This document shows positions 1 through 9,593 of a stretch of DNA of 64,000 nt, piece after piece (position 1 is the stretch's first letter; each line of letters starts with the position of its first letter). The stretch is taken from contig NZ_CM001442.1 of NCBI RefSeq assembly GCF_000244915.1, positions 2,356,001-2,420,000 on the forward strand. The letters run 5' to 3'. The notes below the pieces were generated by a model, which searched no databases, was not told the DNA's origin, and saw nothing but the letters and a program-made list of their open reading frames with translations. The stretch is from Bradyrhizobium sp. WSM471. Its GTDB lineage: Bacteria; Pseudomonadota; Alphaproteobacteria; Rhizobiales; Xanthobacteraceae. Made by a program: the position numbers and the translations under genes.

Positions 1-171
1 GCGATATTGGGGCAGCGATGTGGTGATGTTGCGCCAAGCTCTTTGCGCGCACGATTGTCACTCGAAGAACAGAAAGGTTTGGCGGAACCATGCGCATGTG
101 CGCGCGTTGCAGCCAGTTGCAAATTGTTTGTGCGAAAACCGATGCGCGCAATGAGCGAACTGCATCGAACT

Positions 172-1275
172 TCAAGCAGCGCTGGCAATGTTTGCCGGTG
201 GTGCAAGATGATCGAGTAACGACTTCGCCGACTTCTGCCACGAAAAGAACGCAACGCGTTCCTGCTGCCGCTGGCGTTCCTGATCGGAGATGGCGCCGAT
301 TGCCAATCTTTCGAGCATGAGTTGCTTCAATGCTTCGGCATCATTGGCGTCAAAATACGCAGCGGCGTCGGCGCACGTCTCGACGACCGCTTCGGCAGTC
401 GAGGCAATGACCGGGCAGCCGAAGATCATGGCTTCGAGCGGCGGCACGCCGAAGCCTTCATAGAGCGAGGGAAATACGAATGCCGATGCATGCGCGTAGA
501 GCGCTGCGATCTCGCTGTCCGTCAGACGCCCGGCCAGCAACAGGCCGGAAACCCCTTCGCTCGAATTGTCTTGGAAGACCTTGCTGTTGTCGCCGCCGAC
601 GATGACCAGGGGAACGTCAGTTCTGTTGAGCAGCTCGATCGCCCGGATCGCGACGGAAAGATTCTTGTTCTTGGTCCTGGAGCCGACATAGAGGAAAAAT
701 TGCTGCGGCTGAATCCCGAGACGGGCAATGATGCCGGGATCCGGCTTCGTCCTGGCGAAGTGTTCTGCGCTATTGGGGAAGATCGGGATCGCTGTTGCCG
801 ACGGATTCAGCACCTCGGTAAGCTCTTTGCGCGAAAAGCCCGAAACGGTTGCGATACTTGCGTGCCGGGCGAGCAGCCGGCCCATGGTTCGGTGAACCGC
901 CAGATAGCGCCAGTTGAAGAAGTCGGGCCTGCGAAAGACCTGTGCGTCGTGGATCACGACAATGTGGTCGTGATGGAACACCGGGCCGGAATTGGCGAGA
1001 CTGATCAAGCGGCCTCCCGCAGCGGCGCGCGCCAGGTCGATTTGATCCCAGGCGTGCCCGCGCAAGCGGCCGACGGCGCGAATATTGATTCGCTCCAGCT
1101 GAAGCTGCTCGCTTGCATCCACGGGCGTCAGCAACTGCCAGTCTGCGTTCCGCAGCGAGGCGGGCGTTTGCTCCGACGCCAAAAGCACGTCGATCGCCTT
1201 GACGATCTCGGCAGCATAACGCTGAACGCCGGTGAGCTTTTGCGACAGAAAGCGGCCGTTGATGAAGAATTTCAA
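172..1275 (-). CDS. GT4-family glycosyltransferase
   Basis: Predicted cytoplasmic retaining glycosyltransferase adding a sugar during surface-polysaccharide assembly. The N-terminus FFINGRFLSQKLTGVQRYA is the acceptor-side Rossmann start with the GVQRY loop. The C-terminal half has the nucleotide-sugar region: FLYVGSRTKNKNL, then FPSLYEGFGVPPLEAM, the E-x7-E signature of family GT4. About 367 residues, normal for the family. No ATG lies before the conserved start. I place the start on a TTG just before KFFINGRF because homology begins there; a longer reading from a TTG near 1341 is possible, and neither has a strong ribosome site. This is the only clearly intact gene in the first 8 kb. The acceptor and donor sugars cannot be told from sequence. 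Confidence 0.85.
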   Translation of the reverse strand: MKFFINGRFLSQKLTGVQRYAAEIVKAIDVLLASEQTPASLRNADWQLLTPVDASEQLQLERINIRAVGRLRGHAWDQIDLARAAAGGRLISLANSGPVFHHDHIVVIHDAQVFRRPDFFNWRYLAVHRTMGRLLARHASIATVSGFSRKELTEVLNPSATAIPIFPNSAEHFARTKPDPGIIARLGIQPQQFFLYVGSRTKNKNLSVAIRAIELLNRTDVPLVIVGGDNSKVFQDNSSEGVSGLLLAGRLTDSEIAALYAHASAFVFPSLYEGFGVPPLEAMIFGCPVIASTAEAVVETCADAAAYFDANDAEALKQLMLERLAIGAISDQERQRQQERVAFFSWQKSAKSLLDHLAPPANIASAA

Positions 1276-1436
1276 TTGGCTACCACGATGGTTGATCGGA
1301 GTCCGGGCCGACCCGGCGGGGGACGAAACGCAAAGGAGCAACCATTAGGTACGGAAATATGACGCAGCCCTGCACGGTGGAGGAGCTCTACCTGCATGGC
1401 TGGCGCTGCCTTGCTGCGTGTGAGGTCGCGGTGTAG

Positions 1437-2335
1437 ATGTCGGCCATGAGTGACGATACCCACTCCCTTCGCAGCGGCTCCCTCACCGCGACGGTCAAAG
1501 CGCACGGCGCCGAGCTCTGCTCGCTCAGGGACGATGCCGGCACCGAATTCGTCTGGCAGGCCGGGCCGGAATGGCCGCGCCATGCGCCGCTGCTGTTTCC
1601 GATCGTGGGGCGCCTTGCCGGGGACGAATTGCGGCACCGGGGCGAGACATACCGGATGACCCAGCACGGCTTTGCGCGCGACAGCCGCTTTGCATGGGCG
1701 GAGCGCGGCGAGAGCCGCTGCAAGCTGGTGCTCGAAGACAGCGAGGCGACCCGCGCGCTCTATCCGTTCGCGTTCCGTCTGACAGCGATCTTCGCGCTTG
1801 ACGCCGCCGGCCTCGATCTGACGCTCACGATCGCCAACACCGGCAAGGAGACATTGCCGGCTTCGACCGGCGGCCATCCGGCGTTCAGCTGGCCGCTCAA
1901 ACCCGAAAGCGCGAAAGAGGATTACGCGCTGACCTTTGCGAAGGCGGAAGCCTCTCCTGTCCGCCGTCTCGATGGCGGGCTGCTGCGCGCCGCCGCGGAG
2001 CCTTGTCCCGTCAAGGGCATGCAGCTCCCCTTGTCCGAATCCCTGTTCGCCGATGACGCATCTTCGACCGGATCGAGAGCGATGCGGTCCGCTATGCTGC
2101 GTCCACCGGCCCCTGGCTGAAAATGTCATGGCGCGGCTTTCGCGAGCTCGGGGTCTGGTCGAAGCCGTCGGGCGCGCCGTTCCTCTGCATCGAGCCCTGG
2201 CGCGGCTACGCCAGTCCTGCCGGTTTCGACGGCGAGTTCACGGACAAGCCGGGCCTGATGCATGTCGCGCCGGGTGCGGAAGAGCGACTGTCGTTCCGGA
2301 TCGAGGTCGGATCGTCCCCAGTCGGAGGCGACTGA
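1437..2335 (+). pseudogene. Aldose 1-epimerase-like protein, frameshifted
   Basis: Two reading frames together make one galactose-mutarotase-fold protein. The first frame (1437-2060) holds the N-terminal beta-sandwich, with GHPAFSWPL containing the catalytic-region His and PLLFPIVGRLAGDELRHRG. The second frame resumes at 2060 as IFDRIESDAVRYA and runs through LGVWSKPSGAPFLCIEPW to the stop at 2335. The break lies at about 2058-2062; related proteins would read a few more bases there, so a four-base deletion is likely. The intact family acts on hexose anomers in the cytoplasm. Read as a broken gene, and one of a series in this flank. Confidence 0.75.
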
Positions 2336-2345
2336 TCGTTGGCGC

Positions 2346-2570
2346 TTAGACCTCGATGCGCGTGAGATCCTCGCCGAGCACAACCGGCCCCGCATAATCC
2401 TGCCTGACATCCGCAAGTACCATGACGCCGCGGCCTGCGTCGAACAGGATGTTCTCGTCGCGGAGCCTGATCAGCGTGGTCGTTGCCATGCGGCGCGGGT
2501 CCGGGCGCGGGCCGCCGGTGCCGAGCAGTATGACCTCGATGGTGCCGACTCCAGCGTCAGGAGTCTCCAC
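2346..2570 (-). pseudogene. Metallo-beta-lactamase-fold hydrolase, internally deleted remnant
   Basis: A 74-residue open frame joins the first beta strands of a metallo-beta-lactamase-fold protein (VILLGTGGPRPDPRR, then ENILFDAGRG) directly to what looks like the extreme C-terminus of such a protein (ADVRQDYAGPVVLGEDL). The metal-binding HxHxDH motif and the central 200 or so residues are missing, so it cannot be an active hydrolase. The frame stays open across the junction, which points to an in-frame deletion. The identity of the two ends is inferred from motif style. Lies convergent to the broken epimerase. Confidence 0.55.
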
Positions 2571-2603
2571 AGTAGAGATTAAAACGGCAATGAAGCAAGC
2601 CGG

Positions 2604-3755
2604 TCAGCGCATGCCGGCCGCGGTGGCAGTAATGGCCGGCTGGAGGGTCGACCGGTCCGATCCCGCGGATGTCAGGCGGTGCGCCAGGTCCTGTGCGCGC
2701 CGTTCGACCAGATGCCATGTCGCGCGTGCGACGAGATAGCTCAGCGCGGCAGTGACGACATAGGCGATGAACAGCGAGACCAGTCCCTCGGCGACCGGCC
2801 AGAGCTGACGCAGGCCGTAGATCACCGCGAAGTGACAGGTACATCGAATAAGGAATTGCGGCCGAGCGCTTCGAGCGGCTGGAAGCGGATCGCAAGCTTG
2901 ATGCAGCCGGCAACCAGCGCGCCGAGCACGAGGTTGATCATCAGATAGTTGAATTCGTGCGAGCCGGTGACGCGATTGGCGACAAAGGACAGCGCGATGA
3001 AGACCGCATAGATCGCAGCGTCCGACTTGGCAAATCCGTCGCGCAGCGAGAAGAACAGCGCGCATCCGACCAGGAAGACCGGCAACTGATTCAGGAAGCT
3101 GATGTGCAGCGTGGTCCAGACAAATGCCGGGGCCGTAATAGGCGGAGAACAGCGCGAAGGCCCACGGCTTGAACAGGCAGACATTGACGAGATGCAGCAC
3201 GATCGCCAGCGCGACATAGAGATGGCGGCGCGATCCGAACGCGGTGATCAGAAGCGGAAAGACGAGATAGAAGGTCATCTCGGCCGCGATCGACCAGTCG
3301 CCGGGCACCACGCTGTTGACGCTGTCCGGCCAGAAGCCGTGCAGGAACGTCGCGGTCAGGATCACTTGAACAGGGCCGATGCCGTTGGGCGCGTTGTCGC
3401 TCGGCCCGGCGCCGTTGATGACCAGGTAAACCGGGATCGCGAGCCAGAACAGTGGCGCGATGCGCAAGGCACGGCGGATCTAGAACTTGCGCGTCGGACC
3501 GGTTTCGACGCGCTTCGTCCACATCAGGCACATCGTCATGGCGCTGACGAAGTAGAGCACGTTGACGCCGGTCCATCCGCACATGAAGGTATAGTCGACG
3601 GCGTGGATATGCGACGGAAAAAATTGCGAGACGTGGATCGCCATCACGCCGGCGATGGCGAGGCCGCGCAGGACATCGAGCGTGTGCGAACGGCCGAATG
3701 GCGTTGTGCCTTGCTCGCTTCGACCGGCAGCCAACCGGGTCTGCCCCTGCATCAT
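2604..3755 (-). pseudogene. Acyltransferase-3 (OafA-like) membrane protein, broken
   Basis: Remnant of a multi-span membrane O-acyltransferase that would put acetyl or similar groups on a polysaccharide. The start ATGATG has a GGAG site nearby, followed by HTLDVLRGLAIAGVMAIHVS, the family N-terminus with the conserved Arg and the catalytic-type His. After CLMWTKRVETGPTRKF a TAG stop at 3480-3482 interrupts the frame. The same frame then continues as IRRALRIAPLFWLAIPVYL, so a single TTG-to-TAG change is likely. Two further shifts near 3130 and 2850 move the middle (SFLNQLPVFLVGCALFFSLR) out of and back into frame before the last helix and the ERRAQDL tail. An intact acyltransferase of the same family is at 44606. 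Confidence 0.8.
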
Positions 3756-4128
3756 GCCTGCTCCGTATTTCGCATTGTACAGGCGGGACCATAGAGGCGC
3801 GGATGGGCTTTCCGAAGCCGAAGGCCTTTTTACGTTAACCGCCGGTTGAGTCCAAAGCCGAATGTACGGGATCGGCGGCCGCGGCCGGCGCAAGGCCCTC
3901 TGGAGGGCAGTCCTGCGTTATGATGCGCAAAATGAGAAATGTGGGCCAATTCATACTTAATCCCTGAAGATCATGACCAATGTTGTTTGAGCATTACAAC
4001 GCGCCTAATATTCCATGAGGCGATTTCGGGGGCTCGAACAAGTCGTGAATGTCCGTTCACATGACAGCGCGTCGCGCGGTGACTTGAATTTCCAGGTCGG
4101 ATCCCAGGCACACAGGACACCGAAGACC
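3756..4128. other. Intergenic stretch, nothing recognised
   Basis: Spacer between the divergent broken acyltransferase and the broken response regulator. It should have held both promoters. I see no gene, no repeat and no convincing terminator in it. Confidence 0.4.
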
Positions 4129-4860
4129 GTGGCTGATTCCGCACTCAAGGAGTTGCGTCCCGCCGGCCGCGAGCGGCTGATCGTCGTCGAGGACGATCCG
4201 GTGACGCGGACGATGCTGGCCGGCTACTTCAGCGAGAACAATTTCGACGTGATCGGCGCCAGCTCCTGCGCGGAGTGCCGCTAGGCACAGCGCGCGCGCA
4301 CCGATCTCATCTTCCTCGACGTGCAGCTGCCGACGGTGATGGCTTCGAGCTCGCCAAGGAGATCCAGCGACCAGCAACGCGGGCATCATCTTCGTGACGC
4401 GCCGCGACACCGACGTCGATCGCATCCTCGGTCTCGAGATCGCCGGCGACCATTACGTCACCAAGCCGATCAATCTGCGCGACCTGCTCGCGCGCGCCCG
4501 CAGTGTGCTGCGGCGGCGTTCGCTCGACCGCAAGGCGGCCCGCAACCACAATTCGATCGCCTTCGGCGACTGGATCATCGACCTGACCCGGCGCGAATTG
4601 CTCGGCGGCGACGGCAAGCCGGTGGCGCTGACGCGCGCCGAATTCGATCTGCTCGCGGCGCTGGTCGGCGCCGATGGTCGGCCGCTCAGCCGCGACTATC
4701 TGATCGAGGTCGTCAGCAACCGCCAGGCCACGAGGTCGACATCCGCACCGTCGATGCGCTGGTAGCGCGGCTGCGGCGCAAGCTCGTCGGCAGCGGCACG
4801 CCCGTGATTACGACGGTCACCGGCGTCGGCTACAAGCTCGCGCTCAGCGAACGGCTGTAA
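4129..4860 (+). pseudogene. OmpR-type response regulator, broken
   Basis: Once a two-component transcription factor: receiver plus winged-helix DNA-binding domain, about 240 residues. Receiver parts are visible: LIVVEDDPVTRTMLAGYF with the acidic pair, TDLIFLDVQLP with the phospho-acceptor Asp, and DHYVTKPINLRDLLARA with the conserved Lys. The effector domain follows with LTRAEFDLLAALV and VDALVARLRRKL to VTGVGYKLALSERL. A TAG at 4282-4284 stops the first frame. At least three frameshifts follow: after LPT, in the linker before TRRDTDVD, and near 4730 before EVDIRTVDALV. The GTG at 4129 is the likely original start. No partner kinase is nearby. Confidence 0.8.
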
Positions 4861-4864
4861 AGAA

Positions 4865-5100
4865 TCAACGCGACGCCATGCGCTTCCATCGTGCTTCGAT
4901 GCGCGCCTTGATCTGGCTGACCCTGGCCTCGTGCGCGGCCCAAAAGGCGCGGCTGGCGGCCGCGGTGCCCTGACGATTGTGGGCATAGACCGTTTTCGGC
5001 TGCGCCGACAGCTTCGGGCGGCTCGCCGGTTTGGCCGGAGCTACAGCCGCAACCGCGAGGCGCCGGATCCGGAACAGCCGCCACTTCAGTCCCCACCGAG
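4865..5100 (-). pseudogene. Small hypothetical protein, probable 5'-truncated remnant
   Basis: The minus strand keeps an open frame reading FRIRRLAVAAVAPAKP, then PKLSAQPKTVYAHNRQG and FWAAHEARVSQIKARIEARW before a TGA at 4865-4867. It is basic, with an Ala/Pro-rich linker. The frame has no ATG or GTG start and runs back into a stop near 5112, about 130 bases before the IS5-type element. It was probably longer once. I do not recognise a function. Confidence 0.35.
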
Positions 5101-5229
5101 GTCGAGTTCATGGCGACAAGACGGTTACGGGCGCGGTTGCAATAGACCTGCGACCGCGGGGTCATCGTGTCCTCGCCATGACCCGCCCGGTATTTCATGA
5201 CGGCGCGGCAGATGTCCCCGCCGCCTATA

Positions 5230-6064
5230 GGCCGTGGACTCAAACCTAGCCCATAGGCGTGTTGCAGCCAAAAGGACGGCTGCGAGGAAGTTTTGGGCGG
5301 TCTTTTCATAGCGGGTGGCGACGCGGCGGAAGTGTTTTAGCTTGTTGAAGAAGCGTTCGACGAGATTGCGTTGTCGATAGATGGCGAGGTCGACCGAACG
5401 CTGAACCTTGCGGTCTCTGCTGGTGGGGATGTGGGCCCGGCCGCCACGACGTTCAACCAGATCGACAATAACGCAGGCGTCATAGCCGCGGTCGGCGACG
5501 AGGTCGCGATCCGGCTTGAGCCCTTCGATCAGCATCGGCGCGATAGTTTTGTCGGCTGATTGGCCCTGCAACAGCACGATCCGTACCGGTAGTCCCTGGT
5601 GGTCAACAACGGCATTGATCTTGGTGCTTAGTCCTCTACGAGAACGGCCAATGGCGTGATCCGGACCCCCTTTTTACCACATGCGGCGAGCTGGTGGGCG
5701 CGGATGATGAAACTATCGATCAGTTGCAGCGACTGGGGTGATTTCGCTGCCAAGCCTCGAATATCCGAAGCCAAACTCCAGCCTTCGCCCAGCGATTGAA
5801 CCGATTATAGACCGTGGTGTAGGGGCCGTAGCGCTCTGGCAAGTCGCGCCACGGCGTGCCGGTACGCAATACAAAGAAGATGCCGTTGAGTACTTTGCGA
5901 TCGTCCGGCCGCGGCCGGCCGTTCTTTTGCCTTCCGCTCCCGGCAACAGCGGACAGATGATTGACCACTCGGCGTCTGTCAAATCGAAGCGTGCCATCAA
6001 AGCCTCCATTTGGGGCCTTGAATCACTCCGCGTCTTCAACCTCAAGGGGTTTGGGCACAGAACC
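5230..6064 (-). mobile_element. IS5-family (IS427-like) insertion sequence, degenerate
   Basis: An 835-bp element with imperfect terminal inverted repeats: the left end GGCCGTGGACTCAAACC and the reverse complement of the right end GGTTCTGTGCCCAAACC share most positions. Both flanks read TA, a possible target duplication. The transposase is on the minus strand from an ATG at 5995-5997 (MARFDLTDAEW). It includes the DDE-type C-terminal parts LVADRGYDACVIVD and RQRNLVERFFNKLKHFRRVATRYEK. The frame changes at about 5940, 5745 and 5670. The last is at an A5G5 run, which could be programmed slippage, but the others are damage. Probably immobile without help. Confidence 0.8.
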
Positions 6065-6270
6065 TAGGAGTTTCGGAAACGGCGATAACGCTGCTGGCGT
6101 TCTTCTTGCTTCTGCAGGCTCTCATTCCCGAGAATTAGCGGGACTAGTTCGTCCTTGACGACACGCTCCATCAGCAGTCGAACGAGCCTTGTGCGTGACA
6201 CCCCACGATGTTTGGCGGCCTGTTGGAGATACTCAATTTCCAAAGGTATCACGATGTTCTTAATTGTCAT
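6064..6270 (-). CDS. Small hypothetical protein at IS edge
   Basis: A 68-residue charged protein beginning MTIKNIVIPLEIEYLQQAAKHRG and continuing VSRTRLVRLLMERVVKDEL. The short beta strand followed by two helices looks like a ribbon-helix-helix or helix-turn-helix type small DNA-binding protein, but I cannot assign a family. A purine-rich AGGGAGCGG lies about 10 bases before the ATG. Its stop codon overlaps the outer end of the IS5-type element, so the natural C-terminus may have been lost. Confidence 0.45.
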   Translation of the reverse strand: MTIKNIVIPLEIEYLQQAAKHRGVSRTRLVRLLMERVVKDELVPLILGNESLQKQEERQQRYRRFRNS

Positions 6271-6750
6271 CCGATCGTTTCCGCTCCCTATCCTTTCACT
6301 ACCTGAGTCGTCTCAAAGTTTGTTGAGAATTAGTTCCGCGCGCGGCTTAGCCCCTCAAAGGTGAGGCGATTTGTGGCCTCTTGGACTTAAAGAATTAAAC
6401 CGTATTAAATGGCGCCTGCCGGTCTGCTCCAACGGACGTGGAAAAAATGACGCTGGCAAAATGGTGCTGCAATGGCCATCGGAGACCATGACGATTTCCC
6501 TGGATCGCATTCGCGTCGAAGCCGATGATCCGTATTCGATCAGCTCGGCCTACCGTATAAACACGGGCGATGCAGTTGCGGATCTTGTGGTGGGCCGCGG
6601 GTCGCGTAGCTCCTTGGAGTGAGTCCCTTCACTGCGGTGACTTGCAGCCGGTCTCGACGCTACCCTGGACGTGACGCCTTACACGACCGAATCATCGCGC
6701 AAGCGATGGTTCTGGTACTTTGCTCAAACTGGCTTAGCGGAAGAGCTGCG
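6271..6750. other. Intergenic stretch, nothing recognised
   Basis: Non-coding as far as I can see. Short open frames exist on both strands but none has a good start, ribosome site or recognisable motif. Confidence 0.35.
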
Positions 6751-6924
6751 CTAGGCATCCGTATGCCTTGTTGCGCGTCGAGTATCTATCGCGCTGTCCA
6801 ACTCGGATTCGACACGGATGATCCTCTCGCCTCGTTGTTGGGGTTTTTGCGCCAACACTATTTGAATTTCACGACGCAGGTGCAGAACCTCTCGCAGAGA
6901 TAGTTTGTCTACATCAATCATCAT
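6751..6924 (-). CDS. Possible 57-residue ORF, H-NS-like N-terminus
   Basis: The minus strand reads MMIDVDKLSLREVLHLRREI and continues as a charged helix to a TAG at 6751-6753. A GAGAGG sequence about 8 bases before the ATG pair could be its ribosome site. The opening resembles the oligomerisation helix of alphaproteobacterial H-NS family proteins, such as NFDELWILHERL in the protein at 14250, but the DNA-binding C-terminus is absent. It could be a truncated H-NS-like gene, a natural antagonist of one, or chance. Confidence 0.3.
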   Translation of the reverse strand: MMIDVDKLSLREVLHLRREIQIVLAQKPQQRGERIIRVESELDSAIDTRRATRHTDA

Positions 6925-6957
6925 GGCCCAACCTCTCTTTTTGGCTTTTCGGACACT

Positions 6958-8240
6958 TCAACGGCGACCGAACATGCCGCCCATCATGTTACCGAAGAAG
7001 GCGTCGGGGCCACCCATGCCGCCACCGCCGCCATGAGCACGGCGTCCGCCACCGCCGGAGGAGCGGCGACGTGCGGGCTCGTCCGACTCGTCGGAAGCGA
7101 CGCGGGTGGAAACGATCTCGGACTGCAGCGCCTTTTGCTGGAGCTTGTTGAGGTAGCCGGCCGCGGGATGGCCGCGGACAGCCTGCCAGCGCATGATGGC
7201 CGAGCGGATGTCCTCGTTGAACTTACCGGTCGCCTCAACGTCGAAGCCAAGGCCGGTCAGGCGGCGCTGCACGTCGCGGCGCTGGCTCTTGTCGAGACCG
7301 ATCTGGTCCTCGGTGGTCTGGTCGGCGGTATCAGTGAAGGACCTGGGATCGACGCCGGCCGTGGAGTTACGGGTCGTCGTGGAGGGACCGTCCTGGATCG
7401 CGGCGATTCGGGCCAGCGCCAGCGACTTGAAGGTGCCATTCGGATAGTTGATGAGATAGGCGTTGAGTTACTCGACCTTGTTGGAGTCCTTGATCGAGCG
7501 CCAGAACTCGAGCTCGACCTCGCCAGCCTGGGCAACGACGGGAGTGGAAACAACAGCGTCCGTCCCGGTCGCAGCGGCCGGGTTCAGGCAAACCGGGCCG
7601 AGAGATTGGTGTGGCCCCAGGGCAGGTGCGCCTTGTTGGTCTCATCGTTGACCTGGGCGCGAACCCTGGTCATCGCCTGCTGAATCTCGAGGCCCGGCTG
7701 CGCAACGTCGGCGACGAGTGCGCGGGTAAACGGGCTGTTGGTCCGGCTTCGCCGTCGAGCGCGGTCAGGCCGGGCCGGTGGCGAACGCGATCAGCGTGCT
7801 CTCGCCCGATTTCATCTCGGCAAGACCGCTCGTAACGGTCACCGACCGTATCGCCTTGGCCGAACGGATCCTGGCCACGAGGGATTGTCACGGCAGGCAT
7901 CGAGGAACACCAGCTTCACCTTTGCGTCGGCCATGGTCTGTTCGAGCGTGAGATCGACATTGATCGCCGCGCCGAGCTTGACGTCCATCTCGGCATCGAC
8001 AAGCAGCAGGTAATTGGTGCCGTTCACCCCGATGCCGTGGCCGGCATGGAAGAACAGCGCGACATCGGCGCCCTCGCTCTTCTTTCCGAACTCGAGCAGC
8101 TTCGCCGTCATGGCGTCGCGGGTGAGATTGGCACCCTCGACCATCTCGAAGCCGACATCGCGCAGCACCCGCGTCATCGTATGCGCTCTCAATGTGAACG
8201 GGCAGGTGGGAGAAGCGCTGGAAGTCAAATGTGACGCGCG
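6958..8240 (-). pseudogene. Caspase-like (C14) protein with peptidoglycan-binding-like tail, broken
   Basis: The minus strand spells a metacaspase-type p20 domain: VLRDVGFEMVEGANLTRDAM, then LFFHAGHGIGVNGTNYLL with the catalytic His and KLVFLDACRDNP with the catalytic Cys. Downstream frames read SGLTALDGEAGP-like and SLALARIAAIQDGPS. The last part, RRLTGLGFDVEATGKFNEDIRSAI, is a peptidoglycan-binding-like fold, ending in a Gly-rich tail (GGGMGGPDAFFGNMMGG). Damage: a shift near 8185, others near 7880 and 7650, and a TAA at 7468-7470 inside VE-LNAYLINYPNG. The signal peptide end is also lost. The intact family is periplasmic; its role is poorly known. Confidence 0.75.
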
Positions 8241-8572
8241 TCACATTTCCATCGATTATCGCGAGCGACCAGCGCCTTGAGCGGCAACCGACGTCTTTTG
8301 AACCCAAAAACAAGGCCGGTTTAATGCTCCCCGAGTTAGGTTGGAAAATAAAGTAAATTAAATAAAATCAAAGGGAAGGCGCGCGGGCCCCAGTAGGTAA
8401 AACTGTGGCCCTACTGGACTTTGATGCCAGCGACGGGCGACTAGCCAAACCGAACAAAATGGCTAATATATACCCGCTTTCCAACAAAGCCTTAGGTAGG
8501 CTGCACCCATTATTTCAGGGAGCGCCGTGGTTGTCGCCAACGCGGTTGAGTGGAGTTCTTTACGGGTTGCGT
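8241..8572. other. AT-rich intergenic stretch
   Basis: Contains an A/T-rich run at 8340-8375 (AAATAAAGTAAATTAAAT) that stands out against the GC-rich flanks and resembles the AT-rich blocks in front of several EPS genes. No gene seen. Confidence 0.35.
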
Positions 8573-8782
8573 ATGGATTATTCAGATTTCACAACGCCGA
8601 GCCTTCTGATGATGTACGAGGCCGCTCGCGGCGCTCTTGCAGCAGAGGAGCAAGGCAAGGAGCCAAAATTCAAAGTGCGTACGACGATGGGCTGGAAACA
8701 ACATTCACAGAGGGTCGAACTCGAGCTGTCGAGGCGTCGTATCGTGTTTCAGCCGATCAGTCTAAGCGAAAGTCAGTGGTAG
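8573..8782 (+). CDS. Small conserved-looking hypothetical protein
   Basis: Reads MDYSDFTTPSLLMMYEAARG, then EPKFKVRTTMGWKQHSQRVE and ends LSESQW, 69 residues. The opening and the W-x-x-H helix resemble a short hypothetical protein I believe is common in Bradyrhizobium, which supports starting at the ATG at 8573 rather than upstream at 8405. No signal peptide or membrane segment; function unknown. Confidence 0.45.
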   Translation: MDYSDFTTPSLLMMYEAARGALAAEEQGKEPKFKVRTTMGWKQHSQRVELELSRRRIVFQPISLSESQW

Positions 8783-9593
8783 CAAAAAGCCGGTCGCGGG
8801 ACGTTCGGCTCGGCTCCAATGAATGTTCGTCGTTGAATTCTCGCCACCGCGGTGGCGCACGGCACGACCATCTCCGTGTCTTGTTCCAATTCATTCGAGA
8901 TTTGATTTCGCGCGGGCTACGGCTAACGACCGAGCGTTTGCGAGAAGAACAGTCCCGCTGCATGGCTCGCTCGTCGGCCGTGGCGGTTTGGGGCGAGGCG
9001 TCTCAAGACGTAAACTGTTTGATTTGGCCGCTCGATTGCGCCGCCGCTGTCGTCACGAACCGCGCTGTCCATCAATCGCTGGCTTGTCGGTAACCGATAT
9101 CGAACGCACCAAGCAGATACTCTTCACTTACCGACATCTCGGTTGGCACCCGCGCGACTAAAGTGAAAACAGCGTTCGGCCATTTTAGGCTTGAGTGATC
9201 GTCACAAAGCCAAATGTGTACGTGTATCAGCCCGGTTTGGTGACATAGCCAATCTTGTCCCAAGTAGCTTTGTTGACGCGCAATTTGATTGCTTTCCATA
9301 ATAAAGGGAGATTTGCAGTTGCTTTGCGCTAATTTAAACAGAAGCGTGGGGGTGTCACGCTCAAATCCATGGTCGCAGGTCCATTCTGAAGCACTGGAAT
9401 CCTGTTGGTGCATAGTGGTGAAATATTGATGGTTATCGCCCAGCTCGGCGAACGGAGGTTGCCTTGCCAGAGGTGCGATTCACGAACAGATACGCCAAGA
9501 CTATTGTTATCTAAGTAAACGCACCAGAGTAATTTTCGCTGCTGGGCAGATCAACTAAAAGTTTATTGAAAGAATAGGCAAGGGGATTTGGGT
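8783..9593. other. Intergenic stretch before the EPS locus
   Basis: About 800 bases with no gene I can support. Open frames on either strand have no recognisable motif. The last 150 bases become AT-rich and lead into an AAGGGG ribosome site for the glycosyltransferase at 9594, so the promoter of that gene is probably here. Confidence 0.4.

Noticed and set aside
1..171. Searched for a gene or RNA at the left edge
   Set aside because: Open frames present on the plus strand have no motif, and no RNA-like structure was seen.
322..1362. A long plus-strand frame opposite the first glycosyltransferase
   Set aside because: Shadow of the minus-strand GT4 gene; the GT4 reading has all family motifs and this one has none.
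5230..6064. IS5-type transposase read as active with programmed frameshift
   Set aside because: Only one of the three frame changes lies at a slippery-looking run; the others break conserved coding.
9072..9413. A 113-codon minus-strand frame
   Set aside because: No start signal, no recognisable motif, Cys/Trp/His-rich composition unlike neighbouring proteins.
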